NCBI RefSeq assembly: GCF_015265475.1
Contig: NZ_CP054493.1
Span: 2,170,001-2,234,000, forward strand
Reading direction: 5' to 3'
Length of the DNA: 64,000 bases
Source of the DNA: Candidatus Sulfurimonas marisnigri
Lineage (GTDB): Bacteria; Campylobacterota; Campylobacteria; Campylobacterales; Sulfurimonadaceae
Shown: positions 33,933-43,852 of the stretch, one piece after another
Numbering within the stretch: position 1 is the stretch's first letter
Layout of the letters: each line of letters begins with the position of its first letter
Program-made: the position numbers and the translations under genes
Notes under the pieces: model-generated
Databases searched by the model: none
What the model was told of the DNA's origin: nothing
Seen by the model: the letters and a program-made list of their open reading frames with translations, nothing else

Positions 33933-35363
33933 ATGGGAAAATTTGTTAACAATACAGAAGAGTTTTTTACTTTTTGTGAAGAGAATGATGTTCAATTTGT
34001 AGATTTTAGATTTACAGACATTAAAGGTGCATGGCACCATGTTACATATAGAATGAGTGCTGTAAATGCTGGTCAACTTAATGGTGGACTACCATTTGAC
34101 GGCTCATCTATTGATGCTTGGCAACCAATCAACAAATCAGACATGCTTTTAAAACCTGATGTTGCGTCTGCCTTTTTAGACCCTTTTACTGCTGATCCTA
34201 CCATTATTGTTTTTTGTGATGTTTATGATATTTACAAAAACCAAGCTTATGAGAGATGTCCACGTTCAATCGCTAAAGCCGCTCTTAAACATGCTGACTC
34301 TTTAGGTATCGCTGATGCTGCATACTTTGGTCCGGAAAATGAATTTTTTATGTTTGACAGTGTAACTTTTGTTGATAACATCAATGAAGCTGGTTATAAA
34401 GTAGATAGTGAAGAGGGCGAATGGAACTCTAACAATCCATATCCAGAAAATTACAACACAGGTCACAGACCAGGAACTAAGGGTGGTTACTTCCCAGTAG
34501 CTCCAACTGATAGTGCTGTTGACATTCGTGCTGAAATGATGCAAGTTCTAGAGCAAGTTGGTCTTGAAGTTATTTTGGGTCACCACGAAGTTGCTCAAGC
34601 TCAACATGAAATCGGTATTGTTTTCTCTGATATCATCGGTGCAGCTGACAATGTTCAAAAATACAAATACGTTGTAAAAATGATAGCTCACCTTAATGGT
34701 AAGACTGCTACGTTTATGCCTAAACCAATGTTTGGTGACAACGGTAACGGTATGCATGTTCACCAATCACTATGGAAAGATGGTAAAAACCTTTTCTATA
34801 AAGAGGGAAATTATGCAAATGTTTCTGAGATGGGTCTTAACTATGTTGGCGGTATCTTTAAACATGCACGTTCAGTTGCAGCGTTTACTAATCCAACTAC
34901 AAACTCATACAAAAGATTACTACCAGGATTTGAAGCTCCAAGCGTTTTAACTTACTCTTCTCAAAACCGTTCTGCTGCTTGTCGTATCCCTTATGGCGCT
35001 GGAGAAATGGCAACTCGTGTTGAGATGAGATTCCCAGATTCTACTGCTTGTCCTTATTTAGCTTTCGCAGTTATGATGATGGCTGGACTTGATGGTATCC
35101 AAAACAAAGAGGTTCCAATCGGTCCAATGGATGAGGATTTATATGAGCTTTCTCTTGATGAGATTCGTGAAAAAGGTATTCCTCAAATGCCTCACACACT
35201 TCGTGGTTCATTAGAGGCTCTTATTCGTGATAATGAGTTCTTAAAACCTGTATTTACTGATGAGTTTTTAGATGCTTACAGACACTACAGATTTGAAAGA
35301 GATGTATGGCCTGATGAAGGTCGTCCAACTGCTTACGAGTTTAAAACAACTTACCAGTGTTAG
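33933..35363 (+). CDS. glnA: Glutamine synthetase type I
   Basis: ATP-dependent synthesis of glutamine from glutamate and ammonium. Visible are [54 protein letters not shown], and NRSAACRIP. The Tyr of the adenylylation region appears in [11 protein letters not shown], though less like the enterobacterial NLYDLP. 476 residues. Followed by a strong terminator. Confidence 0.95.
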   Translation: MGKFVNNTEEFFTFCEENDVQFVDFRFTDIKGAWHHVTYRMSAVNAGQLNGGLPFDGSSIDAWQPINKSDMLLKPDVASAFLDPFTADPTIIVFCDVYDIYKNQAYERCPRSIAKAALKHADSLGIADAAYFGPENEFFMFDSVTFVDNINEAGYKVDSEEGEWNSNNPYPENYNTGHRPGTKGGYFPVAPTDSAVDIRAEMMQVLEQVGLEVILGHHEVAQAQHEIGIVFSDIIGAADNVQKYKYVVKMIAHLNGKTATFMPKPMFGDNGNGMHVHQSLWKDGKNLFYKEGNYANVSEMGLNYVGGIFKHARSVAAFTNPTTNSYKRLLPGFEAPSVLTYSSQNRSAACRIPYGAGEMATRVEMRFPDSTACPYLAFAVMMMAGLDGIQNKEVPIGPMDEDLYELSLDEIREKGIPQMPHTLRGSLEALIRDNEFLKPVFTDEFLDAYRHYRFERDVWPDEGRPTAYEFKTTYQC

Positions 35364-35367
35364 TCTA

Positions 35368-35400
35368 AAGCGGGGCAATGCCTCGCTTCTCTTTTTTTCT
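35368..35400 (+). terminator. Intrinsic terminator of glnA
   Basis: AAGCGGGGC-AAT-GCCTCGCTT, 9 bp with one G-U, followed by CTCTTTTTTTC. The clearest rho-independent terminator in the window. Confidence 0.85.
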
Positions 35401-35436
35401 ATTTTCCTTTTTAAAATTTAGTTATAATCACATATT

Positions 35437-36390
35437 ATGAAATCAAATCCTTTTATAAAACCATCAGTTGAAATAAAACGTCGTAAGAATCCACAAGGTG
35501 AATATTCACACCTCAAAACTGCCGAACTTCTTGACGCGGTTAGAGAGAGCGCAAACTCTACTTATCGTGCAGACTTAGATATACTCCTAGATATTTTTTT
35601 AAAACGATATGATCAACGTCAGCAAGAGTTAGATAATTTAAACAGGGATTTAGAAGCCCGCATTAAAACAGAAGTCAATCTTGGTAAGGTAAACCAAAAA
35701 CGCTTTGAACAACAAGCAAAAATGGCAGCTATGGGTGAGATGATGGATGCTGTCGCTCACCAATGGAAACAACCACTAAACGCACTCTCAATGATGTCTG
35801 ACATGTTAAGATATGACTTTGAAAGTGAACTTGTTGACAAAGCTTATATAGATGAGATGACGAACGATACACAGATTCAAATAGAACATATGATTACAAC
35901 TCTTAATGAGTTTAGAAACTTTTTTAGACCAAGAGAGACAAAAGAGAGTTTTGGTATAAAAAGATGTGTACAATCTGTTATGCTTCTAGTAAATGATGAA
36001 TTTTTAATAAACAATATAAGCATACATGTAGACAGTGATAAAGAGATAATTATACATGGAATTGAAAATGAGTTTAAACATTTAGTTTTAAATATAATCA
36101 ATAATGCAAAAGATGCTTTTAATGAGCGGGATACTAAACAAAGAGATATATTTATTACTTTTAATAAAGAAGATGATTTTGTACATGTAGATATTCAAGA
36201 TACAGCAGGTGGAATTCCATTAAATGTAATCAATGATATATTTAAACCAGAAGTTACTACAAAAGAAGTTGGAAAAGGGACAGGGATAGGTCTGTATATG
36301 AGTATGCAGATAGCTCAAAAACTTGGCGGTTCACTCTCTGTAAAAAATATAAATAGTGGTGCCTGTTTTTCACTCCAAATTCCTTTGTAA
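35437..36390 (+). CDS. Soluble sensor histidine kinase
   Basis: No membrane segment. An N-terminal region of about 95 residues ends in a coiled coil (RQQELDNLNRDLEARIK). Then comes the phosphoacceptor segment AMGEMMDAVAHQWKQPLNAL with the H-box His and a HATPase domain with NIINNAKDAF, DTAGGIP and GKGTGIGLYMS. The cognate regulator is not adjacent; the nearest is at 38189. The type is common in Campylobacterota. Signal unknown; position after glnA does not prove a nitrogen role. Confidence 0.8.
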   Translation: MKSNPFIKPSVEIKRRKNPQGEYSHLKTAELLDAVRESANSTYRADLDILLDIFLKRYDQRQQELDNLNRDLEARIKTEVNLGKVNQKRFEQQAKMAAMGEMMDAVAHQWKQPLNALSMMSDMLRYDFESELVDKAYIDEMTNDTQIQIEHMITTLNEFRNFFRPRETKESFGIKRCVQSVMLLVNDEFLINNISIHVDSDKEIIIHGIENEFKHLVLNIINNAKDAFNERDTKQRDIFITFNKEDDFVHVDIQDTAGGIPLNVINDIFKPEVTTKEVGKGTGIGLYMSMQIAQKLGGSLSVKNINSGACFSLQIPL

Positions 36391-36402
36391 CTGCAAATTC
36401 GA

Positions 36403-36408
36403 TATAAT
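36403..36408 (+). promoter_or_regulatory. -10 element of leuA
   Basis: TATAAT in GATATAATTCC, 62 bases before the leuA ATG. The surrounding string resembles that before purF (AATATAATTCC). Confidence 0.4.
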
Positions 36409-36469
36409 TCCAAAATAATAACAATATGTAAGAGTGCTGTTATTAAAATTTCAAGTTAAAGGTTCAATA

Positions 36470-38134
36470 ATGAATCAAGTTCAACCGGGTAAATATCGCC
36501 CATATCCGCAAATAGATTTGCCAAATAGAAAATGGCCAACTAAAACCATAACGAATGCTCCGGCATGGTGTAGTGTTGATTTACGTGATGGAAATCAGGC
36601 ACTAAAAAATCCAATGGACATGAATAAAAAACTTGAACTTTTTGCACTCTTACTAAAACTCGGATTTAAAGAAATTGAAGTTGGATTTCCATCTGCCTCA
36701 AAAGTAGAGTTTGACTTTTTACGACGTTTAGTTGATGATAAACTTATCCCTGATGATGTAACAATTCAGGTTTTAGTTCAAGCCAGAGAACATCTTATTG
36801 CTAAAACATTTGAGTCTTTAAAAGGTGTTAAAAAAGCAACTGTTCATCTTTATAACTCAACTTCTGTAGCACAACGCAAAATAGTATTTGGAAAAAGCAA
36901 AGAAGAGATTATTGCACTTGCTTTAGAGGGTGTTGATTTAGTAAAAAAATATGAAAAAACTCATGATGGAGAAATATTTTTAGAATATTCGCCTGAGAGC
37001 TTTACAGGAACAGAATTAGAATTTGCCGCAGAGATTTCAAATGCAGTAACATCTCGCTGGGGTATAAGTGATACTAGAAAAGTTATAATTAACTTACCAG
37101 CAACTGTAGAGATGGCTACACCAAATATTTATGCAGACCAAATTGAGTGGATGGCTAATCACTTAGATAACCGTGAAAATGTAATTATCTCAACCCATAC
37201 ACATAATGATAGAGGAACTTCTATAGCTGCTACTGAGTTGGCACTTTTAGCTGGTGCAGATAGAGTTGAGGGAACACTTTTAAGCAACGGTGAGAGAACT
37301 GGTAATGTTGATATGATTACGCTAGCGCTTAACATGTTAACGCAAGGCGTTGATCCTAAGCTAGACTTCTCTGATATTAATGAAGTTTTAGATGTTGTTG
37401 AGAGATGTACAGAAATGGTTACACATGCTCGTCATCCTTATGTTGGTGAACTTGTTTATACTGCATTTTCTGGTTCACACCAAGATGCAATAAACAAAGG
37501 GTTTACTCATAGAAAAACTTCTAATGATAGCTTTTGGGAAGTCCCATACCTTCCAATTGACCCAGAAGATGTTGGAAGAACTTATGAGAGTATTATCCGT
37601 ATAAACTCTCAATCTGGAAAAGGTGGCGTTGCTTATATCTTAGAGAACGATTTTGGTTATCTGCTTCCAAAAGCTATGCACCCTGAAGTTGGAAAAATTG
37701 TTCAAGCTCTTAGTGATAAAAAAGGTAGTGAGCTCAATGGTGTTGAGATACTAGATGTTTTCAAAAAGAACTACTTTATTAAGACAGAAGAAGAGCATTT
37801 ATCATTTATAGACTTTACTTTAACCTCTGTTAAAGGGACCTCTACATGTACTCTTACTTACAAATATAATGATAAAGAGATTGTTGCTAATGGCAAAGGA
37901 AATGGTCCTGTTGATGCATGTAAAGATGCTCTTATGAAGAACTATGCAAATAGTTTTACTATCAAATCTTACGCTGAGCACTCATTTGGAGATAAAAGCT
38001 CTGCAAAAGCAGTTGCTTATATAGAGATACAGACTAAACAAACACCATCTTGTTTCGGTGTTGGTGAAGATAACGATATTGCTACAGCCTCAGTTAAAGC
38101 ACTATTTTGTGCTATTAACAGAGCATTTAATTAA
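36470..38134 (+). CDS. leuA: 2-isopropylmalate synthase (type 2, long N-terminus)
   Basis: First committed step of leucine synthesis. The N-terminus KYRPYPQIDLPNRKWP is that of the longer LeuA type; the catalytic barrel starts at SVDLRDGNQAL, with HTHNDRGTSIA for metal binding and GNVDMITLALN. The C-terminal regulatory domain (from about residue 430) is intact, so leucine feedback is expected. ATG at 36470 follows AAAGG; an earlier in-frame ATG at 36434 is less likely. 554 residues. Confidence 0.9.
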   Translation: MNQVQPGKYRPYPQIDLPNRKWPTKTITNAPAWCSVDLRDGNQALKNPMDMNKKLELFALLLKLGFKEIEVGFPSASKVEFDFLRRLVDDKLIPDDVTIQVLVQAREHLIAKTFESLKGVKKATVHLYNSTSVAQRKIVFGKSKEEIIALALEGVDLVKKYEKTHDGEIFLEYSPESFTGTELEFAAEISNAVTSRWGISDTRKVIINLPATVEMATPNIYADQIEWMANHLDNRENVIISTHTHNDRGTSIAATELALLAGADRVEGTLLSNGERTGNVDMITLALNMLTQGVDPKLDFSDINEVLDVVERCTEMVTHARHPYVGELVYTAFSGSHQDAINKGFTHRKTSNDSFWEVPYLPIDPEDVGRTYESIIRINSQSGKGGVAYILENDFGYLLPKAMHPEVGKIVQALSDKKGSELNGVEILDVFKKNYFIKTEEEHLSFIDFTLTSVKGTSTCTLTYKYNDKEIVANGKGNGPVDACKDALMKNYANSFTIKSYAEHSFGDKSSAKAVAYIEIQTKQTPSCFGVGEDNDIATASVKALFCAINRAFN

Positions 38135-38188
38135 TATAAAAATATTTTAAATTATAATATAATTATATTTAATTAGATATAATTATAT

Positions 38189-38821
38189 ATGAACAAAAAA
38201 ATATTACTTTTAGAAGACGACACTCTTTTGGGTGAGACTCTTCTTGAACTTTTAAGAGGTGTTGGTTATTCTGTTGTATTGGTCACATCTGGAGATGCGG
38301 CGGTAGATGAAACTTATGACAACAGTTATGATCTTTATATATTTGATATAAATGTTCCTGATATCAATGGTCTTGAACTTCTTAAATCACTTAGAGAGGC
38401 AGATGACAAGACTCCTACTATATTTATAAGTGCGCTGGTTGATATTGGTTCAATTTCACAAGCTTTTGAAGTTGGTGGTGATGACTATATTAAGAAGCCG
38501 TTTTTTCCAGAGGAACTACTCATAAGAGTAAACGCAAAACTCTCATCTAAAACTTCAAACATTATATACAATAATTTAGAGTATGAGCCTCAAACGAAAA
38601 CACTTAGAAAAGATGGACATGTAATAGCTCTTGGAGAAGTTCAAGAACAGCTGTTTAATCTTTTTATACATAATATTAACAAAATTCTTGATAAAGATTT
38701 ACTAATGGGGTGCTTAGAAAAACCGTCGCCGACGGCCCTAAGAGTAGCACTTACAAAACTAAAGCAGACAACCGGACTCAACATAAAAAATATTCGCTCC
38801 ATAGGATATATACTTGAGTAG
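38189..38821 (+). CDS. OmpR-type response regulator
   Basis: The receiver has the acidic pair LLEDD, the phospho-Asp in YIFDINVPD, Thr/Ser in FISAL and Lys in YIKKPFFPEE; the C-terminal winged-helix domain (residues 128-210) is short but ends in the typical IRSIGYIL. It overlaps the kinase gene by 8 bases and they form a pair. The upstream 54 bases are nearly pure A/T and contain several TATAAT-like strings. Confidence 0.85.
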   Translation: MNKKILLLEDDTLLGETLLELLRGVGYSVVLVTSGDAAVDETYDNSYDLYIFDINVPDINGLELLKSLREADDKTPTIFISALVDIGSISQAFEVGGDDYIKKPFFPEELLIRVNAKLSSKTSNIIYNNLEYEPQTKTLRKDGHVIALGEVQEQLFNLFIHNINKILDKDLLMGCLEKPSPTALRVALTKLKQTTGLNIKNIRSIGYILE

Positions 38822-39869
38822 AGTAGAACTTGAATCATTTTTAAAAAGTTTTATACTGTTTTTCAGCTCTCTTGGGCTATTGATAGGTATACTTTTTTAT
38901 ATTAACTACACTAAGGAGATTCAAACTCTTGATGAGAAAATATTTTCCCAAATGAGAGTTTGCAGTTTCAATTTGAAATGTGAACAGTTTCAAATAGACT
39001 TTATACCGATGCATAAACATGAACTTTATACGCTGTATAAAGATGAGAGTGGACTAAGTAGCTACTACCCGATTCCAAATTCTAAAAAATATGTAATGTC
39101 TTTTAATTTTAATACACAAAGCTACAAAACAGAGCTTAATAGACTACAAAATAGTGCGCTTTGGAATTTTTTTATAATATTTGGAATAATTTTCATACTG
39201 TCAATTCTATTTTCTTTTTATGCTTTGCATCCACTTAGAAGTGCTTTGCTGCTAACACAGGAGTTTATAAAAGATATACTCCATGATTTTAACACTCCAA
39301 TTGCTTCGCTTAGACTTAACAGCTCTATGCTTAAACACGAACTAAGAGATAACAAAAAAATAGACAGGATTGAGCAGAGTGTTCAAAATATACTAAATCT
39401 ACAACAGCATCTACGTTCATATTTAAATAATCATCTATTAGAAAAAGAGATATTTGAGTTAAAAAGTACTATACAAATTCATATACATATGTTAGAAAAA
39501 AACTACCCTGATATAAAATTTGAGGTAGATATGCAAGATTTAAATATCTCTACATGTAAGGATGCTTTCATCCGAATAATAGATAATATTTTAACAAATG
39601 CAGCCAAGTACAATAAACAAAATGGCTCTGTTAAAATAAATTATGACCATAAAACAAAAAACTTGTATATTATCGATACAGGAAAGGGGATAAAAAACCC
39701 TAAAAGAATGTTTGATAGATTTTATAAAGAGCAAGATAGGGGTATAGGGATAGGTCTTCATATTGTCAAAAAACTATGTGATGAGCTGGGAATAAAAATC
39801 AGTGTCAAAAGTGAACCAAACAAAGGAACAGAGTTTACACTAAACATTTCCAAACTAACACTTGACTAA
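38814..39869 (+). CDS. Membrane sensor histidine kinase
   Basis: Two membrane helices (about 8-28 and 118-140) enclose a small periplasmic loop of about 90 residues with a CSFNLKC cysteine pair. The H-box is ILHDFNTPIASLRLN, a variant with Asp-Phe-Asn in place of the usual His-Glu-Leu arrangement (His is in HDF). The ATPase domain has NILTNAAKYN, DTGKGI and GIGIGLHIVKKL. Starts with TTG inside the regulator gene. The signal is unknown. Confidence 0.8.
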   Translation: MSRVELESFLKSFILFFSSLGLLIGILFYINYTKEIQTLDEKIFSQMRVCSFNLKCEQFQIDFIPMHKHELYTLYKDESGLSSYYPIPNSKKYVMSFNFNTQSYKTELNRLQNSALWNFFIIFGIIFILSILFSFYALHPLRSALLLTQEFIKDILHDFNTPIASLRLNSSMLKHELRDNKKIDRIEQSVQNILNLQQHLRSYLNNHLLEKEIFELKSTIQIHIHMLEKNYPDIKFEVDMQDLNISTCKDAFIRIIDNILTNAAKYNKQNGSVKINYDHKTKNLYIIDTGKGIKNPKRMFDRFYKEQDRGIGIGLHIVKKLCDELGIKISVKSEPNKGTEFTLNISKLTLD

Positions 39870-39912
39870 CAAACATGTGCAATACTTGCAACATCAAAAC
39901 AAAGGATATACA

Positions 39913-40299
39913 ATGAAAACTTTAACATTGGGAGCGACTTTAATGTTGCTAGGGACTTTTACATTAGGTATGTCGGCAACGATAGATGAGCAAATTTCAG
40001 CGATTGAAACAGCAACTACGACACAAGAAAGAGTGAGACTTGTAAATGAGTTTAAAACAACTCTCTCAACTATGAGTGCGCAAGAAAGAGCAGTAGCCAT
40101 TGATCAACTAAGATCAACTATGCAGACGGATGGGGAACAAGTTCAGACAAGAACTCAAACTAGAGAGAGAAGTCGTCTTAATCAAATGGATGAAACTCAA
40201 TTAATGCAACAGAACCAAATAAGAAATCAGAATCAAGTTGGATCACAATATATGCAACAAAATGCTGGTGGTTCTAGTAAATTTATGAATAAAAGATAG
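39913..40299 (+). CDS. Secreted Gln/Arg-rich protein of unknown function
   Basis: After a signal peptide (MKTLTLG..TLGMSA) comes a helical stretch of about 60 residues and a C-terminal tail rich in Gln, Asn, Arg and Met (QMDETQLMQQNQIRNQNQ). No family recognised. The helical part and its place behind a two-component pair recall CpxP/Spy-like periplasmic sensors, but no LTxxQ motif is present. ATG at 39913 follows AAAGGA; 44 bases separate it from the kinase gene. Confidence 0.6.
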   Translation: MKTLTLGATLMLLGTFTLGMSATIDEQISAIETATTTQERVRLVNEFKTTLSTMSAQERAVAIDQLRSTMQTDGEQVQTRTQTRERSRLNQMDETQLMQQNQIRNQNQVGSQYMQQNAGGSSKFMNKR

Positions 40300-40320
40300 G
40301 CTTTACAAAATAACTAGGAA

Positions 40321-40343
40321 TGTATCGTCATTTTGACGATACA
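40321..40343. promoter_or_regulatory. Perfect 10-bp hairpin abutting a ribosome site
   Basis: TGTATCGTCA-TTT-TGACGATACA, followed directly by GGAGGATG before the ATG at 40357. With no T-run it is not a normal terminator. It may be an mRNA element controlling access to the ribosome site or a 23-bp operator. Confidence 0.55.
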
Positions 40344-40356
40344 GGAGGATGTCTAC

Positions 40357-41169
40357 ATGTACAAAAAAATAATAACTCTTTTAGCGATAACCTCGCTTAG
40401 TCTATCTGCTTATAGCGATAAAGATTTGGATGGTGTCGATGACAGCTTAGATCAATGTCCCAATACATACTTTAGTGAGTTGGTGGATATGAATGGTTGT
40501 ACAATTGAAAATTTAAGTGGTGAACATCATTTTGATATTATATATGGTCTTAATTTTACGAAGGCCGATTACACAACTACCGAGAAGACAGATACTACTA
40601 CACAAGATTTACAATTAGATTACTATTATAGAAATTTTTCCCTTCAGATTATTAGTTCTTACTACAACTACAATAATAAAACATACGATAAGAGTGGCAT
40701 GAACGACCTATTTATAGCTGCTTACTATAAACTATCTCCAACAAATGAGTTAACGCTAAGGTTTGGAGCTGGAGTAACTATACCCACTTATGATTCACTG
40801 CTAAATAATAACAATTCTGACTACACAGCATCTATGAATATTGGATACAAACTAGAAAGTATAAATTTATTTGCAGGGTACAGCTACACAATAATAAATG
40901 ATGATGATGTAGCGGGAGTAGCCTCATATCAAAATACAAATTCTTTCACTGCCGGTGCTGGTTTTTACCCACAAAAAAATCTATACGTCAGTGGCTCTTA
41001 CAATAATAGTGACAGCATATACACAAATGTAGATACAATAAGAACCATTTCTCTTTATACTTTTTACAATATAGATGCTAATTGGTTTGCAAGCTTTAGT
41101 TACTCTTATGGAGTAAGTGATAGTGCTAGTGATAGCTCTACATCATTTCGTGTAGGCTATTATTTTTAA
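40357..41169 (+). CDS. Outer-membrane beta-barrel with one TSP3-like calcium repeat
   Basis: A signal peptide (MYKKIITLL..LSAYS) is followed by DKDLDGVDDSLDQCPNT with a later NGC, one thrombospondin type 3-like calcium loop as found at the start of some OmpA-like proteins. The remaining 225 residues show alternating aromatic strands ending in FRVGYYF, a barrel signature. There is no OmpA peptidoglycan domain. GGAGG precedes the ATG. Substrate or role unknown; likely part of the two-component unit. Confidence 0.7.
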   Translation: MYKKIITLLAITSLSLSAYSDKDLDGVDDSLDQCPNTYFSELVDMNGCTIENLSGEHHFDIIYGLNFTKADYTTTEKTDTTTQDLQLDYYYRNFSLQIISSYYNYNNKTYDKSGMNDLFIAAYYKLSPTNELTLRFGAGVTIPTYDSLLNNNNSDYTASMNIGYKLESINLFAGYSYTIINDDDVAGVASYQNTNSFTAGAGFYPQKNLYVSGSYNNSDSIYTNVDTIRTISLYTFYNIDANWFASFSYSYGVSDSASDSSTSFRVGYYF

Positions 41170-43166
41170 AACAATAGTTCCTCTTCTGCTTTTACTTCCG
41201 CCTCAGCGCGAGGTGGCTTGGAGATATCGCTAAAGTACTCTTTTCTACCATTTACATCTACTTCTATTATTCCTTCTGGTGCTTCAAACTTTCTTTTTAT
41301 TTGTGGATATAATCTCAATATATGTTGATAAAACATTGAAAATGCTGGTCCAGATATTCTACCGCCTGTCTCTTTTATATGCATAGGAGTATTGTCATCA
41401 TTTCCAAACCAAACTATAGTCTCAATTGTTGGTGAATAACCTGCAAACCATCCATCCATATTATTATTAGTAGTTCCTGTTTTTCCGGCAAGCTCTATCC
41501 CTTTTGATCTTGCTCTTCTTCCTGTCCCTTTTTTTATAACATCTTTTAATATTGTAGTTATTATATAAGCTTGAGTAGGTTCTGTAATAAAACGTGTTTG
41601 CTCTTTTTTCTCATATATTGTAGTTGATTTTTTATCTATATAGCGTATCAGATGAGGCTCAACTTGAATACCGGCATTTGCAAAAGATGTGTAGTACTTT
41701 GCTAGTTCCAGAGGCGAAAGAGAGATAGTCCCAAGAGAGATAGATAAATCAGGAGGAAGATTTTTAATACCAAATTTTTTAAACTCTCTTAAAAGTTCTC
41801 TAAGGCCTATGTCATTTACGAGATTAATAGTAGCCAGATTTCTTGAGTGAACAAGTGCCTCCCTAAGACTAATAAGACCTTTATAGTTCTCCTCATAGTT
41901 CTGTGGCTGCCACTTCAACTCTTCACCATTTTTTTCGTATGTGTATGTTCTAGCAATATCAACTAGCTCAGTTGCCCCGGAATAGCCTAAATCAACAGCA
42001 ACCTGATATATAAATGGTTTAAACGCCGAGCCAGGCTGACGACGACCTTGCGTTGCACGATTGTATGGAGAAGTTTTATAGTCTATACTGCCTACAAGAG
42101 CTAATATATCTCCACTTTTAGAATCCAGTGAAACCAGAGCTCCGTTTAACTGAGTTATATTTACGTCAGGAGCAACTTTATAATTTGGATTATTAGATAG
42201 TTTTTTTTGTTCCCAAGCCTTGTATTTATCAATTCTTTTTAATGACATATCATAGGCACTTTTAAGCGACTCAATTGCCGCCTTTTGAAGCCGTATATCT
42301 ATTGTAGTATAAATCTCATAACCGCCTGTTTTTATATCACTTATCCCTAAGTTATATGCCCGTCTTGCCACCTCATCTACTATAAAAGGTGCACGATTTT
42401 GTGTCAAAGTGTCATCAAAAACTTCAGGGTTCTCTTCTAATGAACTATTGTAAGTCTCATCATCAATCCATCCAAGAACATGCATTCTGGTTATTACACG
42501 ATTTGCTCTACCCATAGATATCTCATAATTTTTTGTGGGGGCATAAGCACTTGGTGCCTTTGGAAGACCTACTAAAATTGCCATCTCTTTGAGCGTTAAA
42601 TCAGCTAAATTTTTGTGAAAATAACCGTCTGCTGCTGTTTTTATACCATAATATCCGTGACCGAAATATATCTCATTTAAATAGCACTCTAGGATTTTCT
42701 CTTTGCTTAGATTCATCTCTAGCTTAAGAGAATATATAAGCTCTTTTACTTTTCTTGATAGCTTTTTTTCTCTTGTTAAAAGTTTATTTTTCACTAACTG
42801 CTGAGTTATTGTACTCGCTCCCTCAACCATTTTTCCAGCTTTTATATCTTTTATTATTGCTCTGAAAATTGCATCAATATTTATACCTGGATGTTCAAAG
42901 AATGTTGTATCTTCTATTGCTGTAAGGGCTTCAATTATTCTAGGAGGAATCTCTTCAAATGAGGCATAGTATCTATGCTTTTTATCAAAAATATTCGCTA
43001 TTTTATCTCCATTTTTATCATAAATTCTCGTTGTGACATCTGGCTTATAGTTTACTATTGATGATATATCATAACTTTGTCCGACTAAAAAATATCCTAA
43101 AATAATAAAAGGAGTTAAAAAGCCAAGAAGCATCAGTGTAAAAAATATATTTTTAAATAGTTTCAT
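41166..43166 (-). CDS. Class A penicillin-binding protein (PBP1A family)
   Basis: Bifunctional cell-wall synthase. After one N-terminal helix come the glycosyltransferase motifs EDTTFFEHPGI, EGASTITQQLVKN, EILECYLNEIYFGHGYYG; the transpeptidase has SAFKPF (active-site Ser), SRN and KTGTT. 666 residues, usual size. Its 5' end overlaps the stop of the ABC ATPase gene by 4 bases. Confidence 0.95.
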   Translation of the reverse strand: MKLFKNIFFTLMLLGFLTPFIILGYFLVGQSYDISSIVNYKPDVTTRIYDKNGDKIANIFDKKHRYYASFEEIPPRIIEALTAIEDTTFFEHPGINIDAIFRAIIKDIKAGKMVEGASTITQQLVKNKLLTREKKLSRKVKELIYSLKLEMNLSKEKILECYLNEIYFGHGYYGIKTAADGYFHKNLADLTLKEMAILVGLPKAPSAYAPTKNYEISMGRANRVITRMHVLGWIDDETYNSSLEENPEVFDDTLTQNRAPFIVDEVARRAYNLGISDIKTGGYEIYTTIDIRLQKAAIESLKSAYDMSLKRIDKYKAWEQKKLSNNPNYKVAPDVNITQLNGALVSLDSKSGDILALVGSIDYKTSPYNRATQGRRQPGSAFKPFIYQVAVDLGYSGATELVDIARTYTYEKNGEELKWQPQNYEENYKGLISLREALVHSRNLATINLVNDIGLRELLREFKKFGIKNLPPDLSISLGTISLSPLELAKYYTSFANAGIQVEPHLIRYIDKKSTTIYEKKEQTRFITEPTQAYIITTILKDVIKKGTGRRARSKGIELAGKTGTTNNNMDGWFAGYSPTIETIVWFGNDDNTPMHIKETGGRISGPAFSMFYQHILRLYPQIKRKFEAPEGIIEVDVNGRKEYFSDISKPPRAEAEVKAEEELLF

Positions 43167-43852
43167 ATTCTAAAGTTCCTATTGGCAAAATTTGCCTCAA
43201 TCAGTGTTTTTGTATATTTTACAGTTGGATTTTGCAAGATTGTTTGCATATCTCCAATCTCCATTACTTTGCCATTTTTTATAACACATATATCCTCGCA
43301 CAAGCTTTTTGCCGAGTTCATATCATGTGTCACAAAAAGTATTTTAAAGCCAAACTCTTTTTGCAGTTTTTTTAATAATTCTAAAATCATCACTCTCGTC
43401 TTTGGGTCAAGTGCTGTTGTTGGCTCATCTAGTAACAAAAGTTTAGGTTCAGACTCTAGTGCCATAGCAATTATAACACGTTGAAGTTGCCCACCTGAGA
43501 GCTCCGGAGGGAACCTTTGTAAAAGTTCTGCCTCCAACCCAACTTGAGTAAATAGACTTTCTGCTTTCTCAAGAGAGGTAAAAAATTGTTTGTGTATTTT
43601 TGTAAGTGGAGAGAGTGCTGTAAATGGGTTTTGAGGTACAAAAGCCAAACTATCACCTGCTCTTAATTCAAAATCACAATCAAATTCCAATTCAACTTCC
43701 ATACTGCTTGGCAACATACCCAAAAGTGCTTTTAGTGTTAAACTTTTCCCACTTCCACTCTGCCCAACAAGCGCTAAAGAGGATGATATGTTAAAAGATA
43801 TATCAACTAATGTTTTATCATCTAGAGTTATATGCAGCTTTGAGATATTCAT
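43163..43852 (-). CDS. ABC transporter ATP-binding protein (DppD/OppD-like)
   Basis: Walker A VGQSGSGKS, signature ELSGGQLQR, Walker B LLLLDEPTTALDP and switch VTHDM are intact. The FVPQNPFTALSPL Q-loop stretch resembles peptide/nickel transport ATPases. 229 residues is short: the C-terminal oligopeptide domain is missing. No permease or binding protein lies nearby; the gene is embedded between bioF-like and PBP1A genes with 4-base overlaps on both sides. Confidence 0.8.
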   Translation of the reverse strand: MNISKLHITLDDKTLVDISFNISSSLALVGQSGSGKSLTLKALLGMLPSSMEVELEFDCDFELRAGDSLAFVPQNPFTALSPLTKIHKQFFTSLEKAESLFTQVGLEAELLQRFPPELSGGQLQRVIIAMALESEPKLLLLDEPTTALDPKTRVMILELLKKLQKEFGFKILFVTHDMNSAKSLCEDICVIKNGKVMEIGDMQTILQNPTVKYTKTLIEANFANRNFRI

